This document shows, piece after piece, positions 55,142 to 64,000 of a stretch of 64,000 bases of DNA. Position numbers and translations under genes: made by a program. This DNA is from DATFVA01 sp963764235. Lineage in GTDB: Bacteria > Bacteroidota > Ignavibacteria > Ignavibacteriales > Ignavibacteriaceae. Location of the stretch: NCBI GenBank assembly GCA_963764235.1, contig CAVXRO010000009.1, positions 1 through 64,000 of the forward strand. The letters run 5' to 3'. Each line of letters starts with the position of its first letter. Within the stretch, counting starts at the first letter, position 1. Below the pieces are notes generated by a model. The model saw only the letters and a program-made list of their open reading frames with translations. It was not told where the DNA came from and searched no databases.

Positions 55142-57706
55142 CTATTTAAACTCCATTTTAATTTTTGCTTCCGGGTTTTTGTATGTAAAAGTGAAACTGA
55201 TAATTTTTACTCCGCCATCGTCTTTTACCTCAGGCTTTTCAATTGGCTGTTTTCCATCAATGAAGATTTTTGAAGGTGCTTCCGGAGATATAACCTTAAC
55301 CACGTCTATATGACCTGAATAACTTTCAAGATCGAGATATAATTGTTTTGAACCGGCATCATATTTTGCGTTTTTAAGCCGGGACCGGGAGTCGGCAAGG
55401 TACGGTGCGGTGGGTTTACCTGCTTCCAACTTAACATCATCATATTTTCCATTATAAGGGATGACAGCAGTGGGTAATTCTTTTCCGTCATATAAAACTC
55501 TTCTTATATATTTCCCGCTGCCTGAAACCTGAACTTTTGAAAGCCTGCCGTTGCTGTAAAGATCCATTGAGACCGGTAACTTACCTGGATTATAAGGATC
55601 AAGCCGTATGTTCCATGCATTTTCCTGAATGGCAAACAGATGGTACAATGAATACAGGTACCAGCCGGCAGCCCACAGGAACTGCGGCTTATCTACTGTT
55701 CCATAGGCAGATGGATCATTGAAATTACCGTCCCGGACTTCGTACATGGCAGGCTGACCGTTAGGTCCTGCCATTACACCGTCGACTGTCATAATATTTT
55801 TGATAAAGGAAAATGCCTCAGCTTTTTTTCCATCAGCCATCAGGGCAAGGGCATACCAGGCATTCCCGTGAGGCCAGATGCCGCCGTTGGCATAAAGGAA
55901 GGGATCACCTGCTTCATTGCCGACAAACTTCAGGTAGCTGCCCAGCTTGTCAAAATCCATCGGGAAAACATTATATATACCCACCTTTTCGTCCAGTAGT
56001 TTTTTATGTGCAGTTTGAACCAACTCATCCACCCTTTCCTTATCCAGCAAACCGTAATGAGCCGCAAGCAGTGAGCCTATATAATAATGCTCATCTTTTC
56101 TGCCGGGCTCATAATAGTTTATAAGGTAATTAAGACTATCATCCCAGAGCTTTGCATTGAGCTGCTTCTGCATTCTCTCAGCCAGGTTTTCATAATCAGA
56201 AAGCTTATCCAGGTTATTCCGTAGAACGGCTGAGATGTAGCTGTATTCTCTTATTGCTTTAACTGCAAGGATAGTCATATATGTTCTCTGACCGTATATC
56301 TTACCTATATCCCACCAGTCGGGCATATTCGACCACATCAGGTCATCATCACCTTTTGTCATCAGGGCCTGTTTAAGGCTCTTCTGAATATATGGATAAA
56401 GAGTTCTTACAAATGCTGTATCGCCCGAATGGCGAAGGTAGGTTCCCGAGACAATAATCAGCCAGAGGTTATTCCAGTTGTCGTGTGCAGCGAATTCGGT
56501 AACGAAAGCACTGTCTTTCCAGTAATAAGCATGGGGAATAATCTTATCTTCATCAGCATGCCTGATAATGAAATCCAGATCGCGTTTAACTCTTGCGGTG
56601 TCAAAATTCACAGCAGCCAGATCGGTTTTCAGCACATCATGAGTAAAGTAGAAATTATATTCGGCAGGACAGGGCATCGGAACGAACTCACCGTCGAGGT
56701 AATGGGTATTTACTTCAAGAATTGCCTTCGCCCAGGATACAGATCTGTCGATTACCGGGTTTCCTGATGTCAGCTCTGTTCCCTTGTAAACCTTTTTCAG
56801 CACAGCCTGTTCATAATCGTTCACTTCTTTCTGATAATTTGCGCTAAGATAACCCGCCAATTCCTTTCCTTCATCCTGTCGGCACATACCGATAACCTGT
56901 ATGACAGTCATTTTTTCTCCGTATGCGAGAGTTTTGCGGTAAAGGAATTTAGCTGCCGGGCGTTTCTGATTATCCCGGGGGATAAGCTCGTTATCCAAAT
57001 TCTCTTTCGTCAGCCAGTCATTTCCGGGATTAGCCAATCCCATTATACTGCTTACGGTGCTGAATGAAGATGGTTTTTCACCCGTGTTGATAATGAAAAT
57101 CTGCGCGTTCTGGATCTGCGGATCATCAAAATTTGTATAGATCACTGAAACACTGCTGTCGTATTCTATCCATGCTTTATCAACAAAATTAAATGAATGA
57201 CTTGTCCTCAATGCAGTCTCCAGACGGGTATAGAATTCGAAAGCCGTCTTTTCCTTTCTTTTACTCTTTATTTCATATTTAACAATCATTGCCGGCTTTG
57301 AGCCTGCAAAGCTATATGAGACATCAATGAATTTATCCGCATCCTCTTTATGAAAACTGACAGAGTAAGGAGTTAATTTTAAATCAAACGGTTCGTATCC
57401 GATTATTTCTTTTGGTCCGTTACCTGTTTTCAAACCGAGCTGCATAATAAAAGAAGTATCACGTTTCCAGTAATCTGTACTTTCATCAAGACTGTTTGCC
57501 ACGGGGTAGAAAAAGCTGATTCTTTGCAGAAGAGGTGAACTATGGTGTATTTCAATTCCGGCGAAAGGTCCTCCCACTTCAATCTTTGCGTCTCCCCTGT
57601 AATCAATCTTTAATTTTTCATCAGAAATTTGTCCCATGCAGACTGAAGATAGGCACACTACAGATGCAGTAATCAAAATTGAAGATCTTAGAAATTCCTT
57701 TAACAT
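55142..57706 (-). CDS. exported six-hairpin (alpha/alpha-6) glycosidase
   Basis: An 854-residue protein with a signal peptide ending near VCMGQ. A beta-rich N-terminal half (about 30-300) precedes an (alpha/alpha)6 barrel (about 310-720) with conserved aromatic and acidic motifs: PMPCPAEYNFYFTHD, EFAAHDNWNNLWL, SNMPDWWDIG and NGGIWPHGNAWYALAL. The fold is that of GH15/GH63/GH94-type enzymes, but no single family could be fixed. The candidate acids are Glu or Asp in THD, DWWD and in NGGIWPHG. In a mannoside operon it may act on alpha- or beta-linked side chains. No sorting domain is present, so it is periplasmic. Confidence 0.85.
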   Translation of the reverse strand: MLKEFLRSSILITASVVCLSSVCMGQISDEKLKIDYRGDAKIEVGGPFAGIEIHHSSPLLQRISFFYPVANSLDESTDYWKRDTSFIMQLGLKTGNGPKEIIGYEPFDLKLTPYSVSFHKEDADKFIDVSYSFAGSKPAMIVKYEIKSKRKEKTAFEFYTRLETALRTSHSFNFVDKAWIEYDSSVSVIYTNFDDPQIQNAQIFIINTGEKPSSFSTVSSIMGLANPGNDWLTKENLDNELIPRDNQKRPAAKFLYRKTLAYGEKMTVIQVIGMCRQDEGKELAGYLSANYQKEVNDYEQAVLKKVYKGTELTSGNPVIDRSVSWAKAILEVNTHYLDGEFVPMPCPAEYNFYFTHDVLKTDLAAVNFDTARVKRDLDFIIRHADEDKIIPHAYYWKDSAFVTEFAAHDNWNNLWLIIVSGTYLRHSGDTAFVRTLYPYIQKSLKQALMTKGDDDLMWSNMPDWWDIGKIYGQRTYMTILAVKAIREYSYISAVLRNNLDKLSDYENLAERMQKQLNAKLWDDSLNYLINYYEPGRKDEHYYIGSLLAAHYGLLDKERVDELVQTAHKKLLDEKVGIYNVFPMDFDKLGSYLKFVGNEAGDPFLYANGGIWPHGNAWYALALMADGKKAEAFSFIKNIMTVDGVMAGPNGQPAMYEVRDGNFNDPSAYGTVDKPQFLWAAGWYLYSLYHLFAIQENAWNIRLDPYNPGKLPVSMDLYSNGRLSKVQVSGSGKYIRRVLYDGKELPTAVIPYNGKYDDVKLEAGKPTAPYLADSRSRLKNAKYDAGSKQLYLDLESYSGHIDVVKVISPEAPSKIFIDGKQPIEKPEVKDDGGVKIISFTFTYKNPEAKIKMEFK

Positions 57707-57707
57707 A

Positions 57708-59165
57708 TTAACCTCGTTCGGATTTTAATTCTTTTAACAGGGCTTCCAGGCTGACTTTAGCAAAGCTGCCTGCATAATCAGATACGGCATAAGGAATAAT
57801 CAAATCATCGCCTTTAACAATGCTGCCGCAAGAATAAACCACATTCGGCACATATCCATCCCTTTCCTCTTCATCGACACTGATCAGGGGTTCTTTGAGA
57901 CGGCCTATAACTTTGCCGGGATCATTAATATCCAGAAGCATTGCACCGATGCAGTATTTCCTTACAGGACCTACGCCGTGAGTCAGAATCAGCCACCCCT
58001 CTTTGGTTTCAACCGGAGAGCCGCAGTTGCCTTGCTGTATGAGTTCCCAGGGAAAAACAGGTTCAGATAATAATTTTTTTGAATTCCAGAAGAGCAGATC
58101 ATCAGAATACATTATGTAGTTATTCTCATTGTCCTGCCTTGAAAGCATAACATACTGACCATTAATCTTTCGCGGAAAAAGTGCCATTCCTTTATTACGT
58201 GCTTCAGAACCGAAAATTTTATTGATCTTGAAGTGCAGGAAGTCTTTTGTTTCGAGAAGCTGCGACTGTATTTTTTTACCGTCATAGGCTGTATAAGTAG
58301 CATAATATGTCGAATCACTGTTTTCTTCACGAAATTCTACGAAGCGGGCATCTTCTACCCCGTTTGATTCGGCAGGACTGCCGGGAAAGATAATCCTCTC
58401 CGACAAAGGTATTTCTTCATTGTAAAATATTGCATACTCTGAGCGTGTAAATGAAAGAAGTTCTTCTGCAGTCACCCTGTTCTTTTTATTATCATACTCC
58501 TGATCAGATAGTATTCGTTTAATAGTATTTTCAAGTTCGATTAAGGTAAATGTGTTTCCAAGTTTTGAGGATATCTTTTCTGTAAATTCTACTCCCAACC
58601 CTGAAGTCTCTGCTTTTTTTCTAAATATGGTTTTAATATAAATCGGATTAGCAGTTGATACAGGAGAAGATACGAATCTGCCCGGGTTATCAACGCTTAT
58701 TGCATTTTTAGTGTCAATTATCCCGGTACGGAAGACAATTGAGGAAATGTGTCCCTCACCAATTGCGCGGAGACTAAGTACAAATCTTCTGCTTCCTTCG
58801 GAGAGTCGTGATTGATCAGGATGCCATACAATTGAAGGGTTAAATAAGGCAGCCGATTCAAGGGAATATTCCATCGAAAACAATGCACCTGTAAGAAGCT
58901 TTCTTTCCCTGCTTAATTCTTCTTCTCCTGAAAAATATGAAGCAACCTGGTTAAACCTTCTTAAGAAAAATTCATCGGTATTCCTGTGCCTGTTCTTAAA
59001 TTCCTGCCTGACCCATTCTAATTCATTCTTAACTTCTGTCCCTGTCATTTTTAACAACCTGGTAATGATATTCATTTTCTGGTTTTCTGATGAAGGTTCC
59101 AGGGGACGAAGCAGTACTTTTTTAGGGTCAGGTTTTAAAAGTAAACGTGTTTTTTCTACCTTCAT
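57708..59165 (-). CDS. GH130 family enzyme (long form)
   Basis: A 485-residue cytoplasmic protein. The C-terminal two thirds is the five-bladed propeller of GH130 with conserved elements ESNGVEDARFVEF, ARNKGMALFPRKINGQY, GNCGSPVETKEGW and THGVGPVRKYCIGAMLLD. The Asp in EDAR serves as catalytic acid in GH130 phosphorylases. The N-terminal 190 residues are an extra helical region found in one long subgroup. GH130 enzymes phosphorolyse or hydrolyse beta-mannosides, for example beta-1,4- or beta-1,2-mannobiose. Its place one base before an exported glycosidase and eight bases after a lipoprotein shows tight operon coupling. Confidence 0.92.
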   Translation of the reverse strand: MKVEKTRLLLKPDPKKVLLRPLEPSSENQKMNIITRLLKMTGTEVKNELEWVRQEFKNRHRNTDEFFLRRFNQVASYFSGEEELSRERKLLTGALFSMEYSLESAALFNPSIVWHPDQSRLSEGSRRFVLSLRAIGEGHISSIVFRTGIIDTKNAISVDNPGRFVSSPVSTANPIYIKTIFRKKAETSGLGVEFTEKISSKLGNTFTLIELENTIKRILSDQEYDNKKNRVTAEELLSFTRSEYAIFYNEEIPLSERIIFPGSPAESNGVEDARFVEFREENSDSTYYATYTAYDGKKIQSQLLETKDFLHFKINKIFGSEARNKGMALFPRKINGQYVMLSRQDNENNYIMYSDDLLFWNSKKLLSEPVFPWELIQQGNCGSPVETKEGWLILTHGVGPVRKYCIGAMLLDINDPGKVIGRLKEPLISVDEEERDGYVPNVVYSCGSIVKGDDLIIPYAVSDYAGSFAKVSLEALLKELKSERG

Positions 59166-59173
59166 TTTCCAGG

Positions 59174-60465
59174 TTATTCCATTTCAGTTTTCAAAATATC
59201 TTTTTTAGTTAAACCATAGTTTTCGAGCATCTGCATAGACAGCAGCGCCTCAATTGTAGATTCTGCTCCTGAATTCAAGTTGATTTCATTTTCAGAGTTT
59301 ATTCCATCAAAACAAATTCCGTCTGAAGGGTTGTAAATCTGAGCATGGGCCGGGTTATTACCGAAAAACCATCCGGCAATTTTTAAGGCTTTTGATTTAA
59401 AGAGCGAATCTCCTGTTAAAGAAAATGCTTCAAGGGATGCGAATACCATCGGCCTGATTCCATAAGCGATCTGTGAATATTTATCCTGCTTTGAGTAATT
59501 GAATCCGCTGCTGTCCCTGGTAATCTCAAAGCTGTTGAGGAAGTTGTTGTTAAGCAGGTAATCATAGAAGTAATCGATTTCCATTATTGGTGCAGTCCGT
59601 ATATCGGTCCTTTTTAATATCCCGGATGCTTTTAACAGAGCATAGGACTGGCTGCTTCCATAGGCATGCCAAACATTCTGCCAGCTCAGAAAAGCGCCAT
59701 AAGGAATCTCTTCAGAACCACCTTTCTGCATCAAAAGGATGCCGTCACATAATTTCCCAGCATATTGAAGAATGGTTGAGTCCTTCGTCTGCTCAAACAC
59801 ATTCACAAATGCTAGTAACAGAACGGCAGCCTGGTCAGATGCGCTGCCGGAAGGAAGCCACTCAGGAACTTCTATACCGTTAATGTTTACTGTTTCTTCC
59901 TCAACGGGAAAAGATTGTTCTGCCGCGTTAACAGATCTTTTAAAGAGACAGCAATCCTGGCAGATAAGTCAGGGTTAATGTTATTAAGGACATTATAACC
60001 TTCTGAGAGCGCCCACATAGCACGCCAGCTCCACCAACCTGCCTCATTGATACTATTCTTGTGGGTTTTATTTATAGTATGGTCATCAAATATGAAATTA
60101 TAATAGAACCCGTTATCTGACTGCATATACAAAAGGAATTCCATAAGCTTCTCCGCCTTTAAAAGAGCAGCTGTATCCTTCTTTGCGTTGAACTCATTCA
60201 GGTAGAAAACCGCTGCCCGGGAGGCATCATCAACACATGCCGCACCTTCATCATCATCTGAGACCCATTTATACCCGGGATAATCACTATATATATGAAT
60301 AATACCCATCAGCCTCCCGTTTATATTTATCTCTTCGTAAAGAGAATCAAGGTGGGAACTATTGACGAGAGAACTCCTGTCCGGGAAAAGGTTTTCAGCT
60401 GAATTGCAGGCAGAAACAATTATCAAAAAGGCTGAAGCCAAAAATGTGATTCTCAAATTTTTCAT
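59174..60465 (-). pseudogene. lipoprotein six-hairpin glycosidase-like protein with one frame break
   Basis: The gene starts at ATG 60465, overlapping the previous stop in an ATGA, with AAGGA upstream. It encodes a lipoprotein signal (lipobox SAC, Cys20) and about 430 residues of alpha/alpha-toroid type (GAACVDDASRAAVFYLNEF, INEAGWWSWRAMWALSEGY, later WQNVWHAYGSSQSYAL). The first frame stops at 59887 but the protein goes on in another frame (VPEWLPSGSASDQAAVLLL) from about 59908 to 59174. So one base is missing or added there. Similar toroid proteins act on mannans or on uronic-acid sugars. Its activity is unknown. Confidence 0.82.
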
Positions 60466-61374
60466 TCCTTAATGCATATTGATAATAAATAATCCTTCGA
60501 AGTGACTGCAAGACAAACATTGCTGTCAGCACCTGAATAATAAATCTTAATTTCACCGTCAGGTTCCATGATCCATCCGTTTGAAAATACTACATTCATA
60601 ACATCACCGGTCCGCTCATATTCATGATCGGGCTCGATTATCGGCTCACGGGTTCTTCCTTTCACAATCCACGGCTTTTCTGAATCAAGAAGAACGGCCC
60701 CCAGTTTATAGATCGAGCTGGCGGGAAATTCCCTTACCCCATGACTAAAGCATGAGCCATCCCTTCTCTGTTTTCAAAGGATTGCTTGAAGAACCTATTT
60801 TATCTGCTTCCCAGGTACCCTGAAGGGGCTGCATCAGTACCTGAGGTGAGCCCCAGTGGATAAGGTCGGGACTTTTACTTATCCATATATCTTTCCTGTG
60901 TCCGGCAGACGGCCTGTCGACTTTCCAGTAATGACCATTAATTTTTTCAGGGAAAAGCGAACAGTCCTTATTCGATGGTTCGCTGATCGGACCATGAATG
61001 GTGAAATCTTTGAAATCCTTCGTCTCAGTCATTATAACAAGAGGCTGATACTGTGAATATCCAGTATAGGTCAAATAATATTTATCACCGATTGAGGTTA
61101 TTCTGGGATCTTCGATGCCCCATTCGACATATTCGTAGCAGCATTTATGATGTTGCGGAGTAAGACAAGGTTTATCTGAAACGATAAAATTTATCCCGTC
61201 TGAACTTTCGGCCATCGTTAATGCGGATCTTCCGTCGGGCATCTCTGTTCTGCAGAGAAGCAGGTATCTGTCCTTAATTTTCACAGCACCAGCATTAAAA
61301 ATTGAGTTAACCCGAAACGGGACATTATCTTTAGTCAATAGTGGATTACCATCATACTTCTTTATCTTATTCAT
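60462..61374 (-). pseudogene. GH130 family enzyme with one frame break
   Basis: The first frame (ATG 61374, MNKIKKYDGNPLLTK, with AAGGA six bases upstream; an alternative start at 61458 adds 28 basic residues and also has AAGGAG) reads the GH130 core: YVEWGIEDPRITSIGDKYY, SLFPEKINGHYWKVDRPS and SSSNPLKTEKGW. It stops at 60745, but the sequence continues in another frame as HGVREFPASSIYKLGAVLLD to 60462. One base is extra near 60743. Corrected length is about 304 residues, the normal size of GH130 phosphorylases. It would release mannose 1-phosphate from a beta-mannosyl disaccharide in the cytoplasm. Confidence 0.88.
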
Positions 61375-61465
61375 TAATATTCCTTGATTTTCCTTTCTGC
61401 TTTTTCTGTTTAGGTTTGCTGCCGGGCTCTGAAATTCTGTTTTTCTTTGCCGCTTCATCGTTGTC

Positions 61466-62284
61466 TTACTCCTTCAAGCCGGTTGATGTCATACTCTGTA
61501 TAAAATATTTCTGGAAGAATAGATAAGCTAATACAATAGGCAGAGCCAGCATTACCGCTGAAGCAAGCTTTACGCCCAGCTGCGAATCCGCCCTGCCTCC
61601 TACAGAAAACAATGTTACAAGCTGCGGCATAGTCATTAAACTTTCGTCGCGGATAACGATAAGAGGCCATAGCACTTCATTCCATGAAGCCATAAAAGTA
61701 ATAATTGCAATAGTTATTATAGCGGGCATCGAGTTCGGCCATAATATTCTGAAGATTATCTGAAGTTCATTACACCCGTCTATTCTTGCCGCATCAATCA
61801 GGCTGTCGGGTATAGTCTTAAAATACTGCCTGAACATAATTATGCTTAAGGCATTCACAAGGTATGGTATTATCAGCGCAAGGTACGTATCAATCCAGCC
61901 GAACTTTACCATAATTATGTACTGGGGTATCAGGGTAATCTGGAAAGGCAGCGTCATCGTGAAAATTATAATGTAAAAGATCAGATCCTTTCCTCTGAAG
62001 CTCAGCTTGGCAAGGGCATACCCGATCATTGAACCAAAAACAAGCACACCGAGCGTGACAGACAGGGAAACGATCATACTGTTTACAAACGCCCCACCGA
62101 TGGGAATTTTATCAAACATCTGGGAATAACTGTTCAGGGTAAGCGAATCCGGCAGCAGGGTAAGACTGCCGATCTCATTTTCCGGGGAAATGGAGCCCAT
62201 CACCATCCAGTAGAACGGATAAACAAAAACCAGGGCGCTGATAGAAAGCGCGGAGTAAAATATTATTTTTTTAATGTATCTCAA
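61466..62284 (-). CDS. carbohydrate ABC transporter permease (MalG-like)
   Basis: A 272-residue inner-membrane protein with six hydrophobic segments. The EAA loop that contacts the ATPase reads LIDAARIDGCNELQIIFRIL, followed by WPNSMPAI. This is the second permease of a CUT1-type sugar importer. It overlaps the first permease gene by four bases. The ATPase gene is not in the window; CUT1 systems often use a shared MsmX-like ATPase encoded elsewhere. Confidence 0.94.
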   Translation of the reverse strand: MRYIKKIIFYSALSISALVFVYPFYWMVMGSISPENEIGSLTLLPDSLTLNSYSQMFDKIPIGGAFVNSMIVSLSVTLGVLVFGSMIGYALAKLSFRGKDLIFYIIIFTMTLPFQITLIPQYIIMVKFGWIDTYLALIIPYLVNALSIIMFRQYFKTIPDSLIDAARIDGCNELQIIFRILWPNSMPAIITIAIITFMASWNEVLWPLIVIRDESLMTMPQLVTLFSVGGRADSQLGVKLASAVMLALPIVLAYLFFQKYFIQSMTSTGLKE

Positions 62285-63141
62285 TTATTCTTCTCAATAA
62301 ACTTTTTCTGGATGACAATTACTGCTAATATGATCAGAGCAAAAAACATTCCCAGGGCAGCCGCATAACCCATATGGTAATAAAAAAAGCCCTGTTTATA
62401 TATATAAAGTACAGCCGACATTGTGCTGTTGAGAGGTCCGCCGCCTGTCATTATATATGGTTCAATAAAGAGGGAGAATCCCCCGATCGTTGAGAGAATA
62501 ACGACCATAAATATTGTCGGGTTTATCATCGGCAGTGTAATCTTAAAGAACTTCTGAAAATGGGATGCACCTTCCAGGTCAGCTGCCTCATAATATTGTA
62601 CGGGAACCGTCTGAAGTCCTACCAGGAACAATATTATATAGAGCCCGACGTTCTTCCATGTTGCCATTAGTGCAATTGAAGGCATTGCAATTTTAGGGTC
62701 TATTAACCAGCCGACTTTGTCGAGTCCTACTGCAGTCAGCAGCCTGTTAAGCAGTCCGGTATCGAACCCGTAAAGCTGCTGCCATAACATTGATACCACC
62801 ACGCCGGAGACTATCACCGGGAGAAAGAAAGCTCCCCTGAAAAGTCCTCTCAGCCGGATATTCTGATTTAATACCTCAGCCAGGAAAAGCGCTACAATAA
62901 TCTGCAACGGAATATGAATAACCAGAAATACAAGAGTATTGAAGATTGATATGAAAAATGTTTTATCGTTGAACATTTTAATATAATTTGCCGCTCCGGA
63001 ATACTCCATCGGCGAAATTATATTCCATTTATGGAAAGTCAGTACTATAGAAAAGACAACCGGGAATGAAACAAACAGAAGAAAGTGCACAATGTATGGT
63101 GAGACAAGCAGGTATGGCGTTATTTTTTTTCTGTTAATCAT
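62281..63141 (-). CDS. carbohydrate ABC transporter permease (MalF/UgpA-like)
   Basis: A 286-residue inner-membrane protein with six predicted helices. The EAA loop reads YYEAADLEGASHFQKFFKI followed by TLPMINP. It is the first permease of the CUT1 sugar importer, 11 bases after the binding-protein gene and overlapping the next permease by four. The cargo is probably a manno-oligosaccharide, given the enzymes that follow. Confidence 0.94.
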   Translation of the reverse strand: MINRKKITPYLLVSPYIVHFLLFVSFPVVFSIVLTFHKWNIISPMEYSGAANYIKMFNDKTFFISIFNTLVFLVIHIPLQIIVALFLAEVLNQNIRLRGLFRGAFFLPVIVSGVVVSMLWQQLYGFDTGLLNRLLTAVGLDKVGWLIDPKIAMPSIALMATWKNVGLYIILFLVGLQTVPVQYYEAADLEGASHFQKFFKITLPMINPTIFMVVILSTIGGFSLFIEPYIMTGGGPLNSTMSAVLYIYKQGFFYYHMGYAAALGMFFALIILAVIVIQKKFIEKNN

Positions 63142-63152
63142 TTCGGGTAAGT

Positions 63153-64000
63153 TTACTTAATAAATAACAAGTTAACCGCGTCCGATGCGTCTTTCACTGC
63201 CTGCTCAGGTGATTTTTGTCCATATATAACGCAGGCTTCATACTCCTGGGAGATTAAATCGAAAACCTCCTTAAGAACAGGCGAAGCATCTGTCCCCCTG
63301 ACGTATTTCGACTGTTCAGCAAATATCTTCATCTTAGGATTTTTATTGAAGTAGCTGTCGTAGAAAGGATCCCTCTCTAAATCCTTTCTTCTTGGAAGCT
63401 GATTGGTTATTTCCAGGAGCATAAGGTCTCCTTCTTTGTTTATAAGTGTCTTTATATAGTTCCAAGCTGCAACAGGATCTTTACAGCTTTTGAATATTAC
63501 AATATTCTTCGGATCACAGTAGGTATAAACAGGACCTTTGTGGTCATCAGGTGCCGGCATAGTTGTATATTCATACCGGAAATCTTTAGGCTTAAACTTT
63601 TCAGCGTGTGCTATTTCCCAGGGGCCTGTAAACCTCGTAGCAATTACGCCGTCTAAAAAGGGATCCTGCCTGGCGGACAGCTGTTCCTTTGCAAAGTATT
63701 TTTTCCCGTACAATGTCTGGAGAAACCTGAATACTTCTACAGCATATTTATTATCAAAGACCACTTTGTCTCCCTTTACGAGGGGTGCTCCGTTAGAAGC
63801 GGCAAGATAAAGCGGGTAAAAATCAAAAAATCTCTGCCACCAAGTTACGAGCACCTCAGAGTACCCGAACCACCTGTCAACATAACCATCGCCATTAATA
63901 TCCTTCTGAAATTTTTGCGAAGCATCAAAAAACTGAGCGTAGGTGTGAGGAGGACCCGGTAATCCCAGGTTGTTTATAATATTAACATTGTAGATGAGCA
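63153..64000 (-). CDS. sugar ABC transporter substrate-binding protein, partial
   Basis: The gene runs off the right edge, so only the C-terminal 282 residues are seen. The frame is open throughout, including the part right of the internal ATG 63854 (NGDGYVDRWFGYSEVLV), so that ATG is not the start. The sequence is typical of family-1 solute-binding proteins: FTGPWEIAHAEKF, then the hinge and PEQAVKDASDAVNLLF near the end. It delivers a sugar, likely a manno-oligosaccharide, to the permeases encoded next. The signal peptide and first lobe lie outside the window. Confidence 0.9.
   Translation of the reverse strand, partial: LIYNVNIINNLGLPGPPHTYAQFFDASQKFQKDINGDGYVDRWFGYSEVLVTWWQRFFDFYPLYLAASNGAPLVKGDKVVFDNKYAVEVFRFLQTLYGKKYFAKEQLSARQDPFLDGVIATRFTGPWEIAHAEKFKPKDFRYEYTTMPAPDDHKGPVYTYCDPKNIVIFKSCKDPVAAWNYIKTLINKEGDLMLLEITNQLPRRKDLERDPFYDSYFNKNPKMKIFAEQSKYVRGTDASPVLKEVFDLISQEYEACVIYGQKSPEQAVKDASDAVNLLFIK

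Overview
The window looks like chromosome from a member of the Fibrobacterota-Chlorobi-Bacteroidota group, most like the Ignavibacteria. Direct evidence is a set of secreted proteins ending in type IX secretion (T9SS) sorting domains with the NYPNPF signature (9301, 9646, 39964, 45603, 49512), a PorV/PorQ-like outer-membrane protein, a one-protein hybrid two-component system and a TonB-dependent receptor. The taxonomic placement is inference. No rRNA, tRNA, CRISPR array or intact transposase was seen.

Region 1 (1-4.8 kb, + strand) is a compact cassette: a TetR regulator, a 33-residue ORF overlapping a TauE/SafE-type exporter, an outer-membrane porin, an FmdE-like zinc protein and an octaheme cytochrome of the tetrathionate-reductase type. 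A palindrome AAGTAA-N4-TTACT(T/A) sits before the regulator and again before the exporter part, which suggests autoregulated control. Region 2 (4.9-11.4 kb) carries a 1420-residue hybrid sensor/AraC regulator, a stand-alone sorting domain and a secreted beta-propeller protein. The sensor contains an in-frame palindromic DNA element.

Region 3 (11.5-23.7 kb) is gene-poor and rich in decayed genes: a multiply frameshifted GH42-like glycosidase, relics of a serine hydrolase, a DUF3298-like protein, a metallophosphoesterase and a phosphoglucomutase, and a cupin gene whose N-terminal half is inverted. Intact genes among them include an M28 peptidase, an SRPBCC protein, a low-affinity iron permease-like protein, a metallo-beta-lactamase-fold hydrolase, a flavoprotein and several very small proteins. 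Three small ORFs share a conserved upstream motif (core TTTTTCATCCYTTTG) at nearly constant distance.

Region 4 (23.8-41 kb) has a tetraheme cytochrome and then a long - strand run that reads as a peptide-scavenging and export operon: TonB receptor, a very large secreted monoheme protein, PorV-like protein, M16 peptidase, an M1-M28-PDZ fusion peptidase, a TolB-like propeller and an outer-membrane protein. Three of these genes carry a single frame break.

Region 5 (41-49.5 kb) holds a CHRD protein, a YnjE-like triple-rhodanese sulfurtransferase next to a SufE-like protein, a lipoprotein with an unusual CX4CH haem motif followed by a three-repeat secreted protein, a chromate transporter lacking a normal start codon, and a PP2C-type phosphatase.

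Region 6 (49.5-64 kb, - strand) is one tightly packed beta-mannoside utilisation operon: ABC sugar transporter (binding protein running off the edge, two permeases), two GH130 proteins, a beta-mannosidase (GH2), two six-hairpin glycosidases and a large T9SS-secreted protein. Uptake is by an ABC transporter rather than a SusC/SusD pair.
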